Part shown: one piece after another, positions 1 to 10,960 of the stretch
Position numbering within the stretch: position 1 is the first letter of the stretch
Layout: each line of letters starts with the position of its first letter
NCBI GenBank assembly: GCA_963555705.1
Contig: OY743174.1
Span: forward strand, 25,671,608-25,735,607
Reading direction: 5' to 3'
DNA: 64,000 nucleotides
Source: Ligustrum vulgare
Lineage: Eukaryota > Streptophyta > Magnoliopsida > Lamiales > Oleaceae
Notes under the pieces: generated by a model
What the model was told of the DNA's origin: nothing
What the model saw: only the letters and a program-made list of their open reading frames with translations
Databases searched by the model: none
Made by a program: the position numbers and the translations under genes

Positions 1-508
1 TGTGGTTATGGATTAGAATGAGATAAATGTTGAGATGACCTATTCGGTGGATTTTCCTGGGAAGAAATCTACCATGTCATGTTTAAGAATAAATAATAAA
101 TAAAATAGAGGCGAACGACGGAACGAAGTATTGGGTTAATAGTTGAACCGATAGTTCATTGACAAAGCTGGTGAATCATTGTTTAAACAATCGCACTTCT
201 TGTTCAATTGAGGTTACTCGCTGCTGTAACGCCCCCTCACGAGGGGGTGGCCACCCCTACAAGTAGAAAAAATCTTGTTTAAAACATATTTAATTTGTTT
301 AAGGTATAATTTTACTTTTTTATTAAGACAAAGTTAAAGCTTTTAAGTAATTTGTAACTAATAATGTTTAATATTTTTAAATTATTGATTCCTATAAACT
401 CGTCTATACATATATAAAAATAAAGTCCATACCAAAAATAATATGTATGTAATTTTTCAGTCAAAAATGACTTTCTAAATTTGAAAATCTGTACAAAAAA
501 ATAATGTA
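1..508. other. AT-rich flank, no gene
   Basis: No coding potential is visible. At about 233-250 a short C-run/G-run inverted repeat (CCCCCTC and GAGGGGG around two bases) follows TGTAACG, which looks like the start of a gypsy LTR, but no matching end is visible. Bases 400-508 resemble 10255-10390, so this is the left half of a degenerate local repeat that the copia element at 509 interrupted. Confidence 0.6.
504..508. repeat. TSD of copia element, left copy (ATGTA)
   Basis: ATGTA directly precedes the TG of the left LTR, and the same five bases follow the CA of the right LTR at 10079-10083. Joining the flanks recreates the sequence of the neighbouring repeat copy near 10382, which confirms the insertion point. 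Confidence 0.85.
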
Positions 509-682
509 TGTTATAAATTAAAGAGAAAAGAGAGAAGAAATAAAGAGTCCATTAAACTTTTGTATTTTATTATGTACCAGAGCCTCATATATAGGGGAGA
601 ATATGGATATATACAAAGTAATAATGTCTAGGGTTATAGAGGTACAATTGTCATTCACTAATATAAGATAATATTTACAACA
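509..682 (-). repeat. Copia element LTR, left (3' LTR)
   Basis: 174 bp, TG...CA, about 90% identical by eye to 9907-10078. It ends at the ...TTTACAACA just before the C-rich strand of the polypurine tract. Confidence 0.85.
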
Positions 683-1320
683 CTCCCCCCTTGAATAACA
701 TATTACAAAATATATGTCTCGTTAAAATCTCGTTTGATAAAAATCCGATAGGACAAAATATCAAACGAAGGAAAAATAGTACAGTTATTCTTGGAGTATT
801 AAGATGAATGTTGCCTCGTTAAAACCTCGTCAGGAAAACCCAATGGAACAAAACATTGGCTAAGGAAAAAGAGTACAGCTACTCTCCCTAATGTTGGTCG
901 CTGTAAATCATTGAGTCGATACATCCCAGTCTTGTGAACTGATTTCTTGAATGTAGATGTTGACACTTGACAGTGCTTTGGTAGATAAATTGGCTACATT
1001 GTCACTTAAGTAAATTTGTTGAAAATTTTGGACTTTGATACTGCCTCGTTAAAACCTTATCAGAAAAAATCTCAACAACAAAAAGAGTGCACCTACTCCC
1101 CCTGATTCAATCTTTATTGAATCATCCATATAGTTACTCCCCCTGATTCAATCTCTATTGAATCATCAATATCTTGATCTCTTCAGGAGTCTCATATATG
1201 ATAGTATATCAATAGATATTGATGAAAGCTACCTCATTAAAATCATTACCAGGAAAATCTCGTGGGACAAAACCTCGGCTAAGGAAAAAAGAATGTAGCT
1301 TATATTAGCTCCCCCTCATG
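683..1320 (-). repeat. Degenerate repeats around a CCTCGTTAAAACC motif in copia 3' region
   Basis: At least four diverged copies of a roughly 60-70 base block occur near 716, 810, 1043 and 1225. Each has a CTCGTTAAAA-like start, a CAGGAAAA-like middle and a GGCTAAGGAAAAA/GAGTA...GCT end, usually followed by CTCCCCCTGATTCAAT. They lie between the copia RNase H remnant and the polypurine tract, and upstream of that remnant. Such repeats are typical of 3' untranslated regions of plant copia elements. Confidence 0.6.
890..1012 (-). pseudogene. Copia RNase H C-terminal remnant
   Basis: Translated on the minus strand, this stretch gives peptide pieces such as DNVANLSTKALSS and, after a frame change, STFKKSVHKTGMYRL. 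These match the well-known end of copia RNase H (DNVADLFTKAL... followed by TFxKLVHKIGMRRLKDL). The frame is broken and nothing recognisable precedes it, so it is only a fragment. It identifies the superfamily of the enclosing element and supports minus orientation. Confidence 0.65.
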
Positions 1321-1913
1321 AGAATATTACAATTATTTGGATATTGCATAAAATTATTTCAAGTGCTTATTGGTAGAATATCAAATATGTTCACCAAGTA
1401 TATATAAATGACACATATCTCAAATTATTTGTTCTTCGAATATAAATTCAATTATTTCTTTGAACTTGAAGAACTATAAAATATTTTCAATCATTTGAAC
1501 TTGCTGCATCGAGCTATGTTCTATAATCAATATTTATCAATATTTTTAATACAGTTCTCAAATCTGGAAGTGACTTATTCAATAATTAACTTATTCATTT
1601 CAGGTGAATAATTAACCATGAATTTGAATTTTGAAACTCAATTGCAACAATTTTCAAATATTATTCACATTCTATTATAAATTGAGTCTTTTCGAGGCAT
1701 ATTAAAAATTTAAATCGCAAAGTATATGTATACTTTGATCAAACAAATTTCTTAAAAACTTGAACTATATATTTTAAATATATTTAATCCTTCAAGGATT
1801 ATAATGAATGCTTCGGGCATTGCATATGTTTCACGTTGCAATTGTCAAATGACTACCACCAAATTTAAGTTGTGAAACTTTAAATAGGTAATAATTCATA
1901 TATTTCAAATAGA
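1321..1913. other. Copia interior, no gene
   Basis: AT-rich with many AATATT-type inverted motifs like those at 8150-9760. No coding potential is seen. It is cut at 1918/5449 by the nested gag-protease element. Confidence 0.5.
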
Positions 1914-1918
1914 TCTTC

Positions 1919-2817
1919 TGATGAGATCCCAATCGGGGAATCTCGTCGAACAACGCGGAAATAACGAAATTAAAATCTAGGCAAGATCTAGATCAGATTT
2001 AAACACAAAAAAATAAACAAGAACACAGGAGTTAAAATACTGGAAAGATAAAATTGACAATAGGACCTTGACCCAAGATTCACGACACAAGAAATTGACG
2101 AAGCGAAATCGAGATCCAATGTTTTCGAAACACCACAAGGACTTGTCAATTTTCTTGATAAGATTATAATTGGAAACGCCACAAATATTCTCGCGAATAT
2201 TCAATAAGTTCAACGCCACAAATATTTTGCAATATTTGATAAGTTGGATTTGTTCTCGAATAACACAAAAGGGACTCCTCAACCTTTCAATTGGAGAAAA
2301 CTCTCTCAACTTAAATTCAATAATCTCAAAACTAAACTGTCTTTTACCATCATGGAAAGGAATATAAATAAGAAAATAAACTAGCCATTAATTAGGCTCA
2401 AAACAAAATTATAATTAGACTAAAATACTCAAATAGGAAAATAAATAATTAAAAAAGGAAAAATAATCAAAATACACGAAAATTCGGAAAAATCAGATTT
2501 ACAGCCGTGATGAAATCATTTACGGCCGTAAATGACTTTCTGCTTACGACTTACGGTCGTGACCATATTTCTTACGGCCGTAACTATGAAATTTTGTAAT
2601 TCTTCATTTAAACCCGAGGCGGAGTTACGGCCGTGGATTATTCTTTACGGTCGTAATGAAGCTTCTGGTCATCAAACTTTGCTCCTTTGGTTCGGCTCAA
2701 TCCATTCTCCCTCTCGGCTCGACTCCAACATGAAACTTGCTTCGTTTTGCACGTAGATCACTGTCATATTGCCAATGACTCGACTTCCCCCTTCGATGCC
2801 TGGTCCGGATCATATCA
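1919..2817 (-). repeat. LTR of nested gag-protease element, left
   Basis: 899 bp, highly similar to 4578-5443. It has about 33 extra bases near 2025-2057. At about 2500-2660 it holds several TTACGGCCGTAA-type palindromes and their one-base variants. Confidence 0.9.
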
Positions 2818-3011
2818 TACTCCCTCTCTTAAAAAGGATTCGACCTCGAATCCAATTTTAGTCGGCTTTTCAAACTTCTCCTGCTTTTCTGGGCTCAATG
2901 ATCATGTTTATGCCTTGTGCTTGCTTTCAACCTTTTGGGCTGCCCATTTTTCTCCTTCAACTTTCTCGACTTTTTGGACTGCTCATTTGTGCCAACAAGT
3001 TTTTTTCCTGT

Positions 3012-3241
3012 TTAAAGCTCATGGTTTGACTCTGGTACCTGTAAAACAGATTTTAAAGAACTGGGGAGGGGTGTGTTAGCGTGAGTAAGTGCAAATAAAC
3101 TTATTTTTGTGGTAGACTCTCTTTTCTTTTGTTTTTTGCACTCAGTCTCTCTTTTTTCTGAGGTTTGAACCTCAACCATCTTTTCTTTATTTTTCACTCC
3201 CTCTCCTTTTTCTGAGGTCGTGGCATCAACTCTTTTTTTTT
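3012..3241 (-). pseudogene. Downstream continuation of gag-protease ORF with duplicated TTSEK segment
   Basis: Beyond the stop at 3242-3244, the minus strand still encodes a Lys/Arg/Glu-rich tail in another frame. It contains a second and third copy of the motif that ends the upstream ORF (VETTTSEK, then VDATTSEK and VEVQTSEK). The DNA shows a tandem duplication of roughly 55-60 bases across 3170-3300, with an A-run (3231-3241) between copies that probably produced the frame change. No domain is recognised in the tail. Confidence 0.45.
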
Positions 3242-4273
3242 TTAATTTCCACTCCCTCTCCTTTTTTCTGAGGTCGTGGTCTCAACTCTCTTATTTTTCC
3301 CCTCAAACTCACTTTTCACTTTCAATTGATCTTTCAGGGCTTCAGTTGGAGATAATGGTATTAGAGTAAACTTTTTTCCCCCTTTTACCAGGCTGTATCT
3401 ATTCGTATACCCATCGTGTAGCACAGCCCTTTCATGTTGCCAAGGCTTCCCAAATAATATGTGACTAATTTGCATAGGCACCACGTCACAAACTACCTCA
3501 TCAGCATATCTACCAAAAGAAAAAGTCACCAAGGCCTGTCTCTTCACCTTAACTTCCTCCGACTCAGTCAACCATTGTAATTTATAAGGTGTTGGATGTT
3601 TCATTAAAGGTAAGCCTAATTTTTCCACCAACATTGTACTAACTACATTAGTACAACTTCCCCCGTCAATCACCATGCTACACACTTTATCATTCACGAT
3701 GCATCTAGTGTGAAAAATATTATCCTTCTGCCCTTCCACATTATCCAAAGCATTCACCTTACGACTAACGCTAAGAGCATGCCTATCAATAATTGACTCA
3801 TCCACCACAACACTTTTCGCCCCTTCACTATCACACCTAACCTTTTTACGTAGACAATCAAGTGCAATGTGACCCCGTTCCAAACATTTAAAGCACTTAA
3901 CATTTTTATCCTTAAGAGGCTTGGAGTCAGAATTATTTTAACCTTTGGTTGTCGGTTCCTCCCTCCTTTTGTGAACAAGATCACTACCCTCCCATTTTGA
4001 TGTCTCTTTTTGCTTCAATGGCTTTTCATCCATCCCATCTCTGTACCTAGCATGACATTCAAGCTTACTACTCCTCCTAGCCATAGAGTCCGCCCGCGAT
4101 TGCTCCTTTTTCAATTGGGCAATCATCGCATCTCTTTTATCCATTCTAGCCATTACCTTCTTAAATTTTGCCTGCATCTCTGCCAATAATTCAACACCCT
4201 GCTCCAATATCCTATCCCCTCTTTCGGGTCGTTTGTTGTCAACCATTGATGAAGATCTCTCCCTGCGAGACAT
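3242..4273 (-). pseudogene. gag-protease ORF with internal stop (Ty3/gypsy type)
   Basis: Starts at the ATG at 4273 on the minus strand. The first 111 codons are charged and look coiled-coil-like (MDKRDAMIAQLKKEQ). An in-frame stop lies at 3938-3940, and the same frame then continues through a CCHC zinc knuckle (CFKCLERGHIALDC, about 3846-3890) into an aspartic protease-like domain. That domain has IDGGSCTNVVS, where most gypsy proteases have D-S/T-G, and HILFGKPW downstream. The large central gag domain is missing, and so is everything after protease. Without the stop it would be a compact gag-protease polyprotein of about 340 residues. The DGG active site is also seen in some other plant gypsy lineages, so I do not take it alone as inactivating. 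Confidence 0.75.
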
Positions 4274-4577
4274 GGTTTATAAACAAGACACGAATAAGAA
4301 CAAATTGAAGAATTAAGGAGATTTGGAATATTAAAAAAAATGAAATTTTCGATTTTTTTTAATCTGCCAGAGAATTGGACTACGAGTATGGTAGAAAAAG
4401 GGAACTGGATTTAGACGAAAAACGAACAAGAAAAACACTTCTGAATTTTTGGGACTGACTCTTATGGATCAAATTGAAGAAAATTATGACTGGCACGAAG
4501 AACGCGAAGAGCACGAAAAAAATCAAGAAAATCAAGAAACGCAAGAATCTGAAATAGATCCAAGCTGTGATACCAGA

Positions 4578-5443
4578 TGATGAGATCCCAATCGGGGAAT
4601 CTCGTCGAACAATGCAGAAATAACGAAATTAAAACCTAAGAAAGATCTAGATCAGATTTAAACACAAAAAAATAAAATTGACGTTAGGACCTTGACCCAA
4701 GATTCACGACACAAGAAATTGACGATGCGAAATCGAGATCCAAGGTTTTCGAAATACCACAAGGACTTGTCAATTTCCTTGATAAGATTCTAATTGGAAA
4801 CGCCAAAAATATTCTCGCTAATATTCGATAAGTTCAACGCCACAAATATTTCATAATATTTGATAAGTTAGATTTGTTCTCGAAGAACACAAAAGGGACT
4901 CCTCAACCTTTTAATTGGAGAAAACTCTCTCAACTTAAATTCAATAATCTCAAAACTAAAATGTCTTTTACCATCATGGAAAGGAATATAAATAAGAAAA
5001 TAACCTAGCCACTAATTAAGCTCAAAACAGAATCCTAATTAGACTAAAATACTCAAATAGGAAAATAAATAATTAAAAACGGAAAAATAATCAAAATACG
5101 CGAAAATTCGAAAAAATCAGATTTACGGCCATGATGAACTCATTTACGGCCGTAAATGACTTTCTGCTTAAGACTTACGACCGTGACCATATTTCTTACG
5201 GCCGTAACTATAAAATTCTGTAATTCTTCATTTAAACCTGAGGCGGAGTTACGGTCGTGAGGATTATTCTTTACGGCCGTAATGAAGCTTCTGGTTATCA
5301 AACTTTGCTCCTTTGGTTTGGCTCGATCCATTCGCCCTATCGGCTCGACTCCAACATGAAACTTGCTTCGTTTTACACGTAGATCACTGTCATATTGCCG
5401 ATGGCTCGACTTTACCCTTCGATGCCTGGTCCGGATCATATCA
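4578..5443 (-). repeat. LTR of nested gag-protease element, right (5' LTR)
   Basis: 866 bp partner of 1919-2817, bounded by the primer-binding site on its left (about 4565-4576) and TSD TCTTC on its right. The palindrome cluster lies at about 5118-5285. Confidence 0.9.
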
Positions 5444-5448
5444 TCTTC

Positions 5449-6186
5449 TCTAATTATTTCACCACAATCCCAAAGTACCGAGGTATTAATTACCCTTTTT
5501 AATCTCACTCATTGGTACTTCAGAGAATACTTCCAACGTACCAAGTTGATGATCATACATTTTGATATCACTCATTGGTATATTAAAGTGCGCAAGCTAG
5601 TAATTAGAGTCAATCATCTTTCAGTATATATATTTCTAATAATCATATATTTATTGGAATTTATTATGCATTTGTCAGGAAAATAAAATATTACATATAC
5701 TTCATATCTTTTCATATGCAGTGCCAGATGTTTGAAGCATTCGTTGCACAACAAGTCGTGTATTATGACTATACCTATAGGTATTTTACTGACTTTACAC
5801 TTTTAAGTGTTTGGACTTCAGGTCCCAAAACTTCAAGTTTTACAGTAAGTTTACTTTAGCCTAAATGCATACATTTGCCAACTATTTTTATGTCCATTTT
5901 CTTTGACATGTTTTCTTTTATTATCCTCTCTATCATTCATATTATGATGCGGCTAGTTTCGCAATTTGCTTTTCCATAAGTGCTTTATAAAGTGTGTTGA
6001 CACAATTATCATCCCAATTCGATTTCTTTCCCTAAAATACATAACTATAGAGATCTTGGTATTTCAATATTTCAAGTACTTGAACCTCTTCTGGAGATTA
6101 ATAATTAGTTATATCAATATATACTCTCTTACGAGTATATGTCTCCTTTATAAGATCATCATAATAATTTGCTCTATATTTATTTA
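5449..6186. other. Copia interior resumes, no gene
   Basis: Continues the copia interior after the nested element. AT-rich; a short ACTCATTGGTA motif recurs near 5508 and 5571. No domain is recognisable in any frame. Confidence 0.5.
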
Positions 6187-7420
6187 CTAGTGGTCGCCCG
6201 TGCATTGCACGGAATGTGGTAATAATTGTATATGTAATAGCGTCGACGGGTCGAAAGAAAATAAGTCTCCTAAAAAATATTACTTAGAGTTTGAACACTA
6301 CATTAAAACTCGAATAAGGTTACATATGCTAGATTCTACAATCATTAATAAACTCACAAGTTGTGACCAATTTTCATTCGTTTCTGACTTAATTCATAGT
6401 CGACAATGTCTCGTAAGAAAAATTAAGTTCTAAACTTATGAAAAAACGAAAAACGAAAAATCGATCAAAACCTGAATATAAAACAAATAAAAAAAGGAAC
6501 ACAAAAATAGAAACGATGAACAATGGTGATTTGGGCAATCGATCAAAACTTGAATAAGTACTACATACAAAAAAAAAAAAGAACCACACAAATAGAAATG
6601 GTGAACGGTGGTGATTTGGGACATTCATATTACCTGTAGCAGTTTCTGGATGACAGTGACTTGAGAAATGATGTTCATCAGAAAGAGGAGTAAAGATTGT
6701 TGCGTGAAAATGGGGGAGTACTATATAGCATGGATGTTTCATGTTATATGAGTAAAGACTGTTGCAACATAACTTCTAAATTAAAAATAGAAGATAAAAT
6801 ATTATGATATTTATGAGTTATGACATCAGCCTTATGAATAGTAAATGTATAGTGAAATCCTTAACCTCTTTTATATATGTTAGGAAATAAAAAAAAAGTT
6901 ATTAATTATTGTATTACATAAATATAAATAAGTAGTTAGGAAGAAATGGGTAACACTATTAAAAAAAATGACATCAGTCTTATGAATAGTAAATGAATAG
7001 TATAAATAAGTTAAATTAGGAAGAAATAGGTAACACTGTATATATAAAAAAAGGAGGGATGACATCACGATGACATCAGCCTTATGAATAGTGTTTTGGC
7101 TTCTCTACTTTTATAATAATTAGGATAGAATTAGGAAATAAAATAAAATAAGTTATTAATTATTGCATTACATAAATATAAATAAGTAGTTAGGAAGAAA
7201 TAGGTAACACTGTAAAAAAAACATATATGACATCAGTCTTATGAATAGTGAAAATAAGTTAAATTATGAAGAAATGGGTAACACTGTATTTATAAAAAAA
7301 AAAAAAAAAAGGATGACATCACCATGACACCAGCCTTATGAATAGTAAATGAATAGTATTTTGGCTTCTCCTCTTTTATAATAGTTATTATATTATAAAT
7401 TATTAGGAGTTAGGATAGGA
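6187..7420 (-). mobile_element. Helitron-like insertion (non-autonomous)
   Basis: Read on the minus strand, the 3' end has a perfect 7-bp-stem hairpin CCGTGCAATGCACGG, then seven bases, then CTAG with a T following. That is the classic Helitron 3' terminus. The 5' end candidate at about 7420 (TCC...) leads into CTATTATAAAAGAGGAG, similar to plant Helitron 5' termini, with an A just outside, so the insertion would be between A and T. No RepHel coding is present, so it would be non-autonomous. The exact 5' end could be 7415 or 7420. It lies within the copia element. Confidence 0.6.
6820..7385 (-). repeat. Tandem duplication of about 250 bp at the Helitron-like 5' end
   Basis: Two long copies (about 6880-7130 and 7133-7385) and a partial third to the left share the same blocks in order: GGAAATAAA, GTTATTAATTATTG, AAGTAGTTAGGAAGAAAT, GGTAACACT, GACATCAG with CTTATGAATAGT, and TTTTGGCTTCTC followed by TTTTATAATAATTAGGATAG. 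Each full copy therefore ends in a Helitron-type 5' terminus, suggesting repeated end capture or side-by-side insertion of short copies. Confidence 0.65.
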
Positions 7421-8140
7421 TTTGGGGATCTTTGTTCGATCAGATATCGCTACATTTCGACGTGCCATATATCAGTATAAGATAGAGCATTTGTAGCTAA
7501 TATATGAGATTTTATTAATCGCTCATGCATCTTGTAATTGTGTTATGTCTTTAACTTTTCATTCGTATTTTCAATCGAACTTCTGGTTCGTATTATCAAT
7601 CGCAAGGATTAACATAATATGATACATTTGTTTGATTTTAAGCTACTAATCTTCCCTCTAATGTTGAGAAAATTGTCCAATCAAATTGACAACCATTTTT
7701 TTCGACGTTGTAAAATATCACCCATTTGGGATATATGTTCAAACAACGCATTTTTTCTCAACATTCTTTATTTTCCATTTTAGTGCATTGTGGTGGATCA
7801 ATTGCACTATCAAAAATTAGACGAAAAAATTAGACTCTAACCATAAGTCAATTATAACAGGAAGAACTATGATATTGACATGATGCGCAATAGAATTCTC
7901 TAAACAAAAAGGGAAGTACTTTGTTCTCAATTAAATTAATTGGAGGCATTTAATAAGCAAAAATGTTAAATCATTTATCGACATCCCAACTAACAATTAT
8001 TAAAATGTTGAGATTCGTGTGCACTAGTATTATCAAGACACATTCTTGATTATATAATCTGAAGATTATGTTCATAATTTAAAATTTGAGTAATAATTTT
8101 GCAAATTTCAGGTTGCAAACACCATGCAATTATTCGAAAC
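7421..8140. other. Copia interior, no gene
   Basis: AT-rich, with no coding potential recognised. A run of TCGTATT..TCAATCG repeats occurs near 7560-7610. Confidence 0.4.
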
Positions 8141-8149
8141 ATATGCTAC

Positions 8150-9760
8150 TTCGAAAGCACCTTTTTATTGCTTATTCAAAATCAATATGTCAATATTCTT
8201 CTGCAATATTGAAATTATAATATCATACTCTTCAAGAACATATAATATTATTTCATAATTGTAGTACTTCTTCGGGAGCAACAACATATTAAACATATTA
8301 AAATTGATTCAATGTGAAATGAGATTTTGCTTCTTCAAGAGTAAAAACGAAATATTCTTCTGGAATATTTTATTAAATAACTCAAATGAGATATTTCTAA
8401 TGTGCAATATTCTGCTGGAATATCGATTTAGATCAATATTCTGCTGGAACATTGATTTAAATTATTTCTTTTTCTAGTTAATGACATATCTCATAATATT
8501 GGGCTCTTCGAGAGCAAATTATATTCCGTTACAATATTTAATATGAGATAAAATTAAGATTCTTCAAGAATCATCACAATAAAATATTATTCTACATCAT
8601 AATAATCTTTTGGATTATTAATATACTAAATTCAAAAATTCTCATTTCTTTGAGAACAAGAATGCAATATTTATCATATGAGCAATAAAATAATATTCTT
8701 CTAGGTTATTGAAACGTGGTAATAACATAATATTCTTTTGGAATATTGATTCGAAGTTCATTCAATTATAACAATAATTGATATCCATTGTGCTAGTTAG
8801 GAGCAACAAACGAATTATTCTTCTTGAAAAATTATATTTCTAAAATTTTGATTATTCAAGAATAATAATTCAATATTCCTCTGAAATATTGACAAATTAT
8901 GCTCCCCAGAAGCAAATAATATTCTTCTGGAATATTGACTTTAACGATTCGTTATACCTTTTGAACTAATAATATTTGTACTCTATACGAGTGACGATAA
9001 AATATTCTTTTGTAATATTTATCTAACGTGAGTTGTGTTTCTTCGAGAAAACTAACACCATATTCGTTTAAAACATATTTTAAATTATGCTTCTTCAGAA
9101 GTATTAAGTCAATATTCTTCTAGAATATTGAAATTGTAATATACTGCTCTTAACGAGAAAGTAATATTATATATACAGGATATTACTTGGTTACAAAATA
9201 AAGATAAAATCTAAAGATTACAAGAATATTGGATTAACATAAACAAAGAGATATACTACAAATAAACCATGAACATGGTTATCCAATCTTTGTTGATTTT
9301 GATTCCAATATTTTAGGCTAATCTTGTGTGTCACAAATGGTACAGACAAACATAATTTATATAGGTAAAAAGAAACAATGACAAATTTTCAGTACTTTTT
9401 AGAATGAAAATTTATGTGCTAGAACAAGATACGTCTACTTTCGCTAACGAACTTATTTCGATTCTTCAAAAATAATAAATCAATAATCTTCTGAAATATT
9501 GAAAATTATAATTTATGCTCTTTATGAGCAAACAATATTATTCTGGGATATTATTAATAATGTTGTACTACTTCAAGAGTAACAACAAATTATTTATAAT
9601 AGACAATTATATGTTTAATATTCTTTTTGAATATTAATTATCCGTTGTGCTACTTGAGGAGCAACAATATAATAAATTATCGATTTAAATCAGTAATAAT
9701 AATAATAATAATACTTGTAATTGACAGATCTATATAATTAATATTCTTCTGTAATAAAAG
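8150..9760. repeat. Dispersed array of AATATTC-TTCTG-GAATATT palindromes
   Basis: A short inverted repeat of the form (C)AATATTCTTCTGGAATATTG, with variants, recurs well over ten times (for example near 8350, 8405, 8435, 8735, 8930, 9110). It alternates with CTTCAAGAGTA/AGGAGCAACAA-like blocks. The spacing is irregular, roughly 30-120 bases. This lies between the copia LTR and where gag should start, in the leader direction. The repeats would fold into many small hairpins in RNA. No protein is encoded. Confidence 0.6.
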
Positions 9761-9906
9761 TTCAATGATACTAATAGATAATATCTTCCAATAATGAGAA
9801 ACTATTTTCAATCTGAACTATCAATGTGCTTCTAACTAATATTTTAATATGTGAGATTTTGAAAAAAATTTCTAACTCATTTTGGTAGAAACTCGTGCTG
9901 ATAACG

Positions 9907-10078
9907 TGTTACAAATTAAAGAGAAATGAGAGAATAAATAAAGAGGCCAATAAACTTATGTATTTTATTATGAACCAGGGCCCATATATATAGGGAGAAT
10001 ATAGATATACAAAGTAATAATGTCTAGGGTTATAAGGGTACAATTGTCATTCACCAATATAAGATAATATTTACAACA
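9907..10078 (-). repeat. Copia element LTR, right (5' LTR)
   Basis: 172 bp partner of 509-682, followed by the TSD ATGTA at 10079-10083. Confidence 0.85.
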
Positions 10079-10083
10079 ATGTA

Positions 10084-10960
10084 ATAAATGTTTTAACAAT
10101 TATTATGGTACAAAACATTAGAATTCGTGATGTTATGCTATTAATAATGACATCAAAATTTTAATTTTTTTAATGTATAAACTATTTTTTTGTTTTGTAA
10201 TAGTTATTATTCACTAGATACTTATTTTATTACATTTAAGTCAAAAAAATATGTAATCTTTACATATATAAAAACAAAGTACATAATTGCACAAAAAAAA
10301 GTACATGCCAAAAATAATACCCACATAGTTTTCCGCAATTTAGCCCAAAATTACTCTCTAAATCTGAAAATCTATGCAAAAAATAATGTAATAAATATGT
10401 TACCAATTATTATGGTACATAACATTGTAATTCGTGTTATGTTATTGATGACATCAAGATTTTAATTTATTTTAATATATAAACTATTTTTGTATTTTGT
10501 AATAGTTATTATTCACTTGAAAATTATTTTATTATATTTAAGTTGAAAAATTTGTAATATAGGTGTCAAATCGAATATTTTGACGAGAAGTTTAATACAA
10601 GCTAACAAGCGAGAACAAAATATAAATATATTGTTCCTAAAATCGTCTTAAAGATATATGTAAAAGTTTTTATATTTTTTAATTTTACTCAATATCTCAT
10701 TCATTTAAAATTATATCATCTAAGTTCTTTAATACTATCTATAAACTATTTTTTGTATTAATTGTTATTCTTTTTTAATAATTATTGTATTATTTTTAAG
10801 TTGAAAAAATATATAATATGGTGTCAAATAGAAGATCTCAACTAGAAATTTAATACAAGATAACAAGTGAGAGCAAACTGAAAATATATTATCCGTAAAA
10901 TCGTCGTAAAGATCAAATCGTCCCATAATTTCTTCGTATTCCTTCCCCCTCTCTAAAATC
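10084..10960. repeat. Three degenerate tandem copies of a ~260-bp AT-rich unit
   Basis: Blocks starting with a TATAAACTATTTTT-like sequence recur near 10174, 10480 and 10740. Each is followed by TGTAATAGTTATTATTCAC-like and TTTAAGTTGAAAAA-like segments. The last two continue into GGTGTCAAAT and a TTTAATACAAG(C/A)TAACAAG block. The left flank of the copia element (400-508) is part of another copy. No gene is seen; ORFs here are low-complexity. Confidence 0.55.

Larger units (their letters stand above)
1919..5443 (-). mobile_element. Non-autonomous gag-protease LTR element nested in the copia element
   Basis: 3525 bp, minus strand. LTRs at 1919-2817 and 4578-5443 have TGAT...ATCA ends, flanked by TCTTC at 1914-1918 and 5444-5448. 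The primer-binding site on the minus strand next to the right LTR reads TGGTATCACAGC, one base from the initiator-Met consensus. A polypurine tract (AAGAGAGGGAGTA, minus strand) adjoins the left LTR. The only coding remnant is a short gag tail plus a zinc knuckle and retroviral-type aspartic protease; RT, RNase H and integrase are absent, so mobilisation would have needed another element's enzymes. It belongs to the same family group as 59823-62687: the LTRs share the GAACGCCACAAATATTCTCG block and TTACGGCCGTAA palindromes. Confidence 0.9.
509..10078 (-). mobile_element. Decayed Ty1/copia-type LTR retrotransposon carrying nested insertions
   Basis: The two ends are direct repeats of about 172-174 bp with TG...CA termini, flanked by the 5-bp duplication ATGTA. 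Orientation is minus: a purine tract (AAGGGGGGAG on the minus strand, near 683-692) abuts the left LTR as a polypurine tract should. The minus-strand sequence next to the right LTR, CGTTATCAGCACGAG, sits where the primer-binding site belongs, although it is a poor match to the usual TGGTATCAGAGC. A copia RNase H C-terminal remnant lies near the left LTR at about 890-1012, as expected for this orientation. No other pol domain is recognisable. Subtracting the nested element (1919-5443) and the Helitron-like insert leaves about 4.8 kb, so this is an internally deleted, non-autonomous copy. Confidence 0.85.

Noticed and set aside
233..260. LTR start at TGTAACGCCCCC
   Set aside because: Motif fits, but no matching terminus, primer-binding site or polypurine tract was found near it; left as flank.
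2170..3079. Plus-strand ORFs over the LTR and left interior of the gag-protease element
   Set aside because: They are antisense to the element and not kept in the second LTR copy in the same form.
6389..6742. 117-codon minus-strand ORF rich in Phe
   Set aside because: Low-complexity reading of A/T-runs inside the Helitron-like insert; no family resemblance.
10190..10465. 91-codon ORF
   Set aside because: Falls in degenerate AT-rich tandem repeats; composition is Ile/Asn/Lys/Tyr chance coding.
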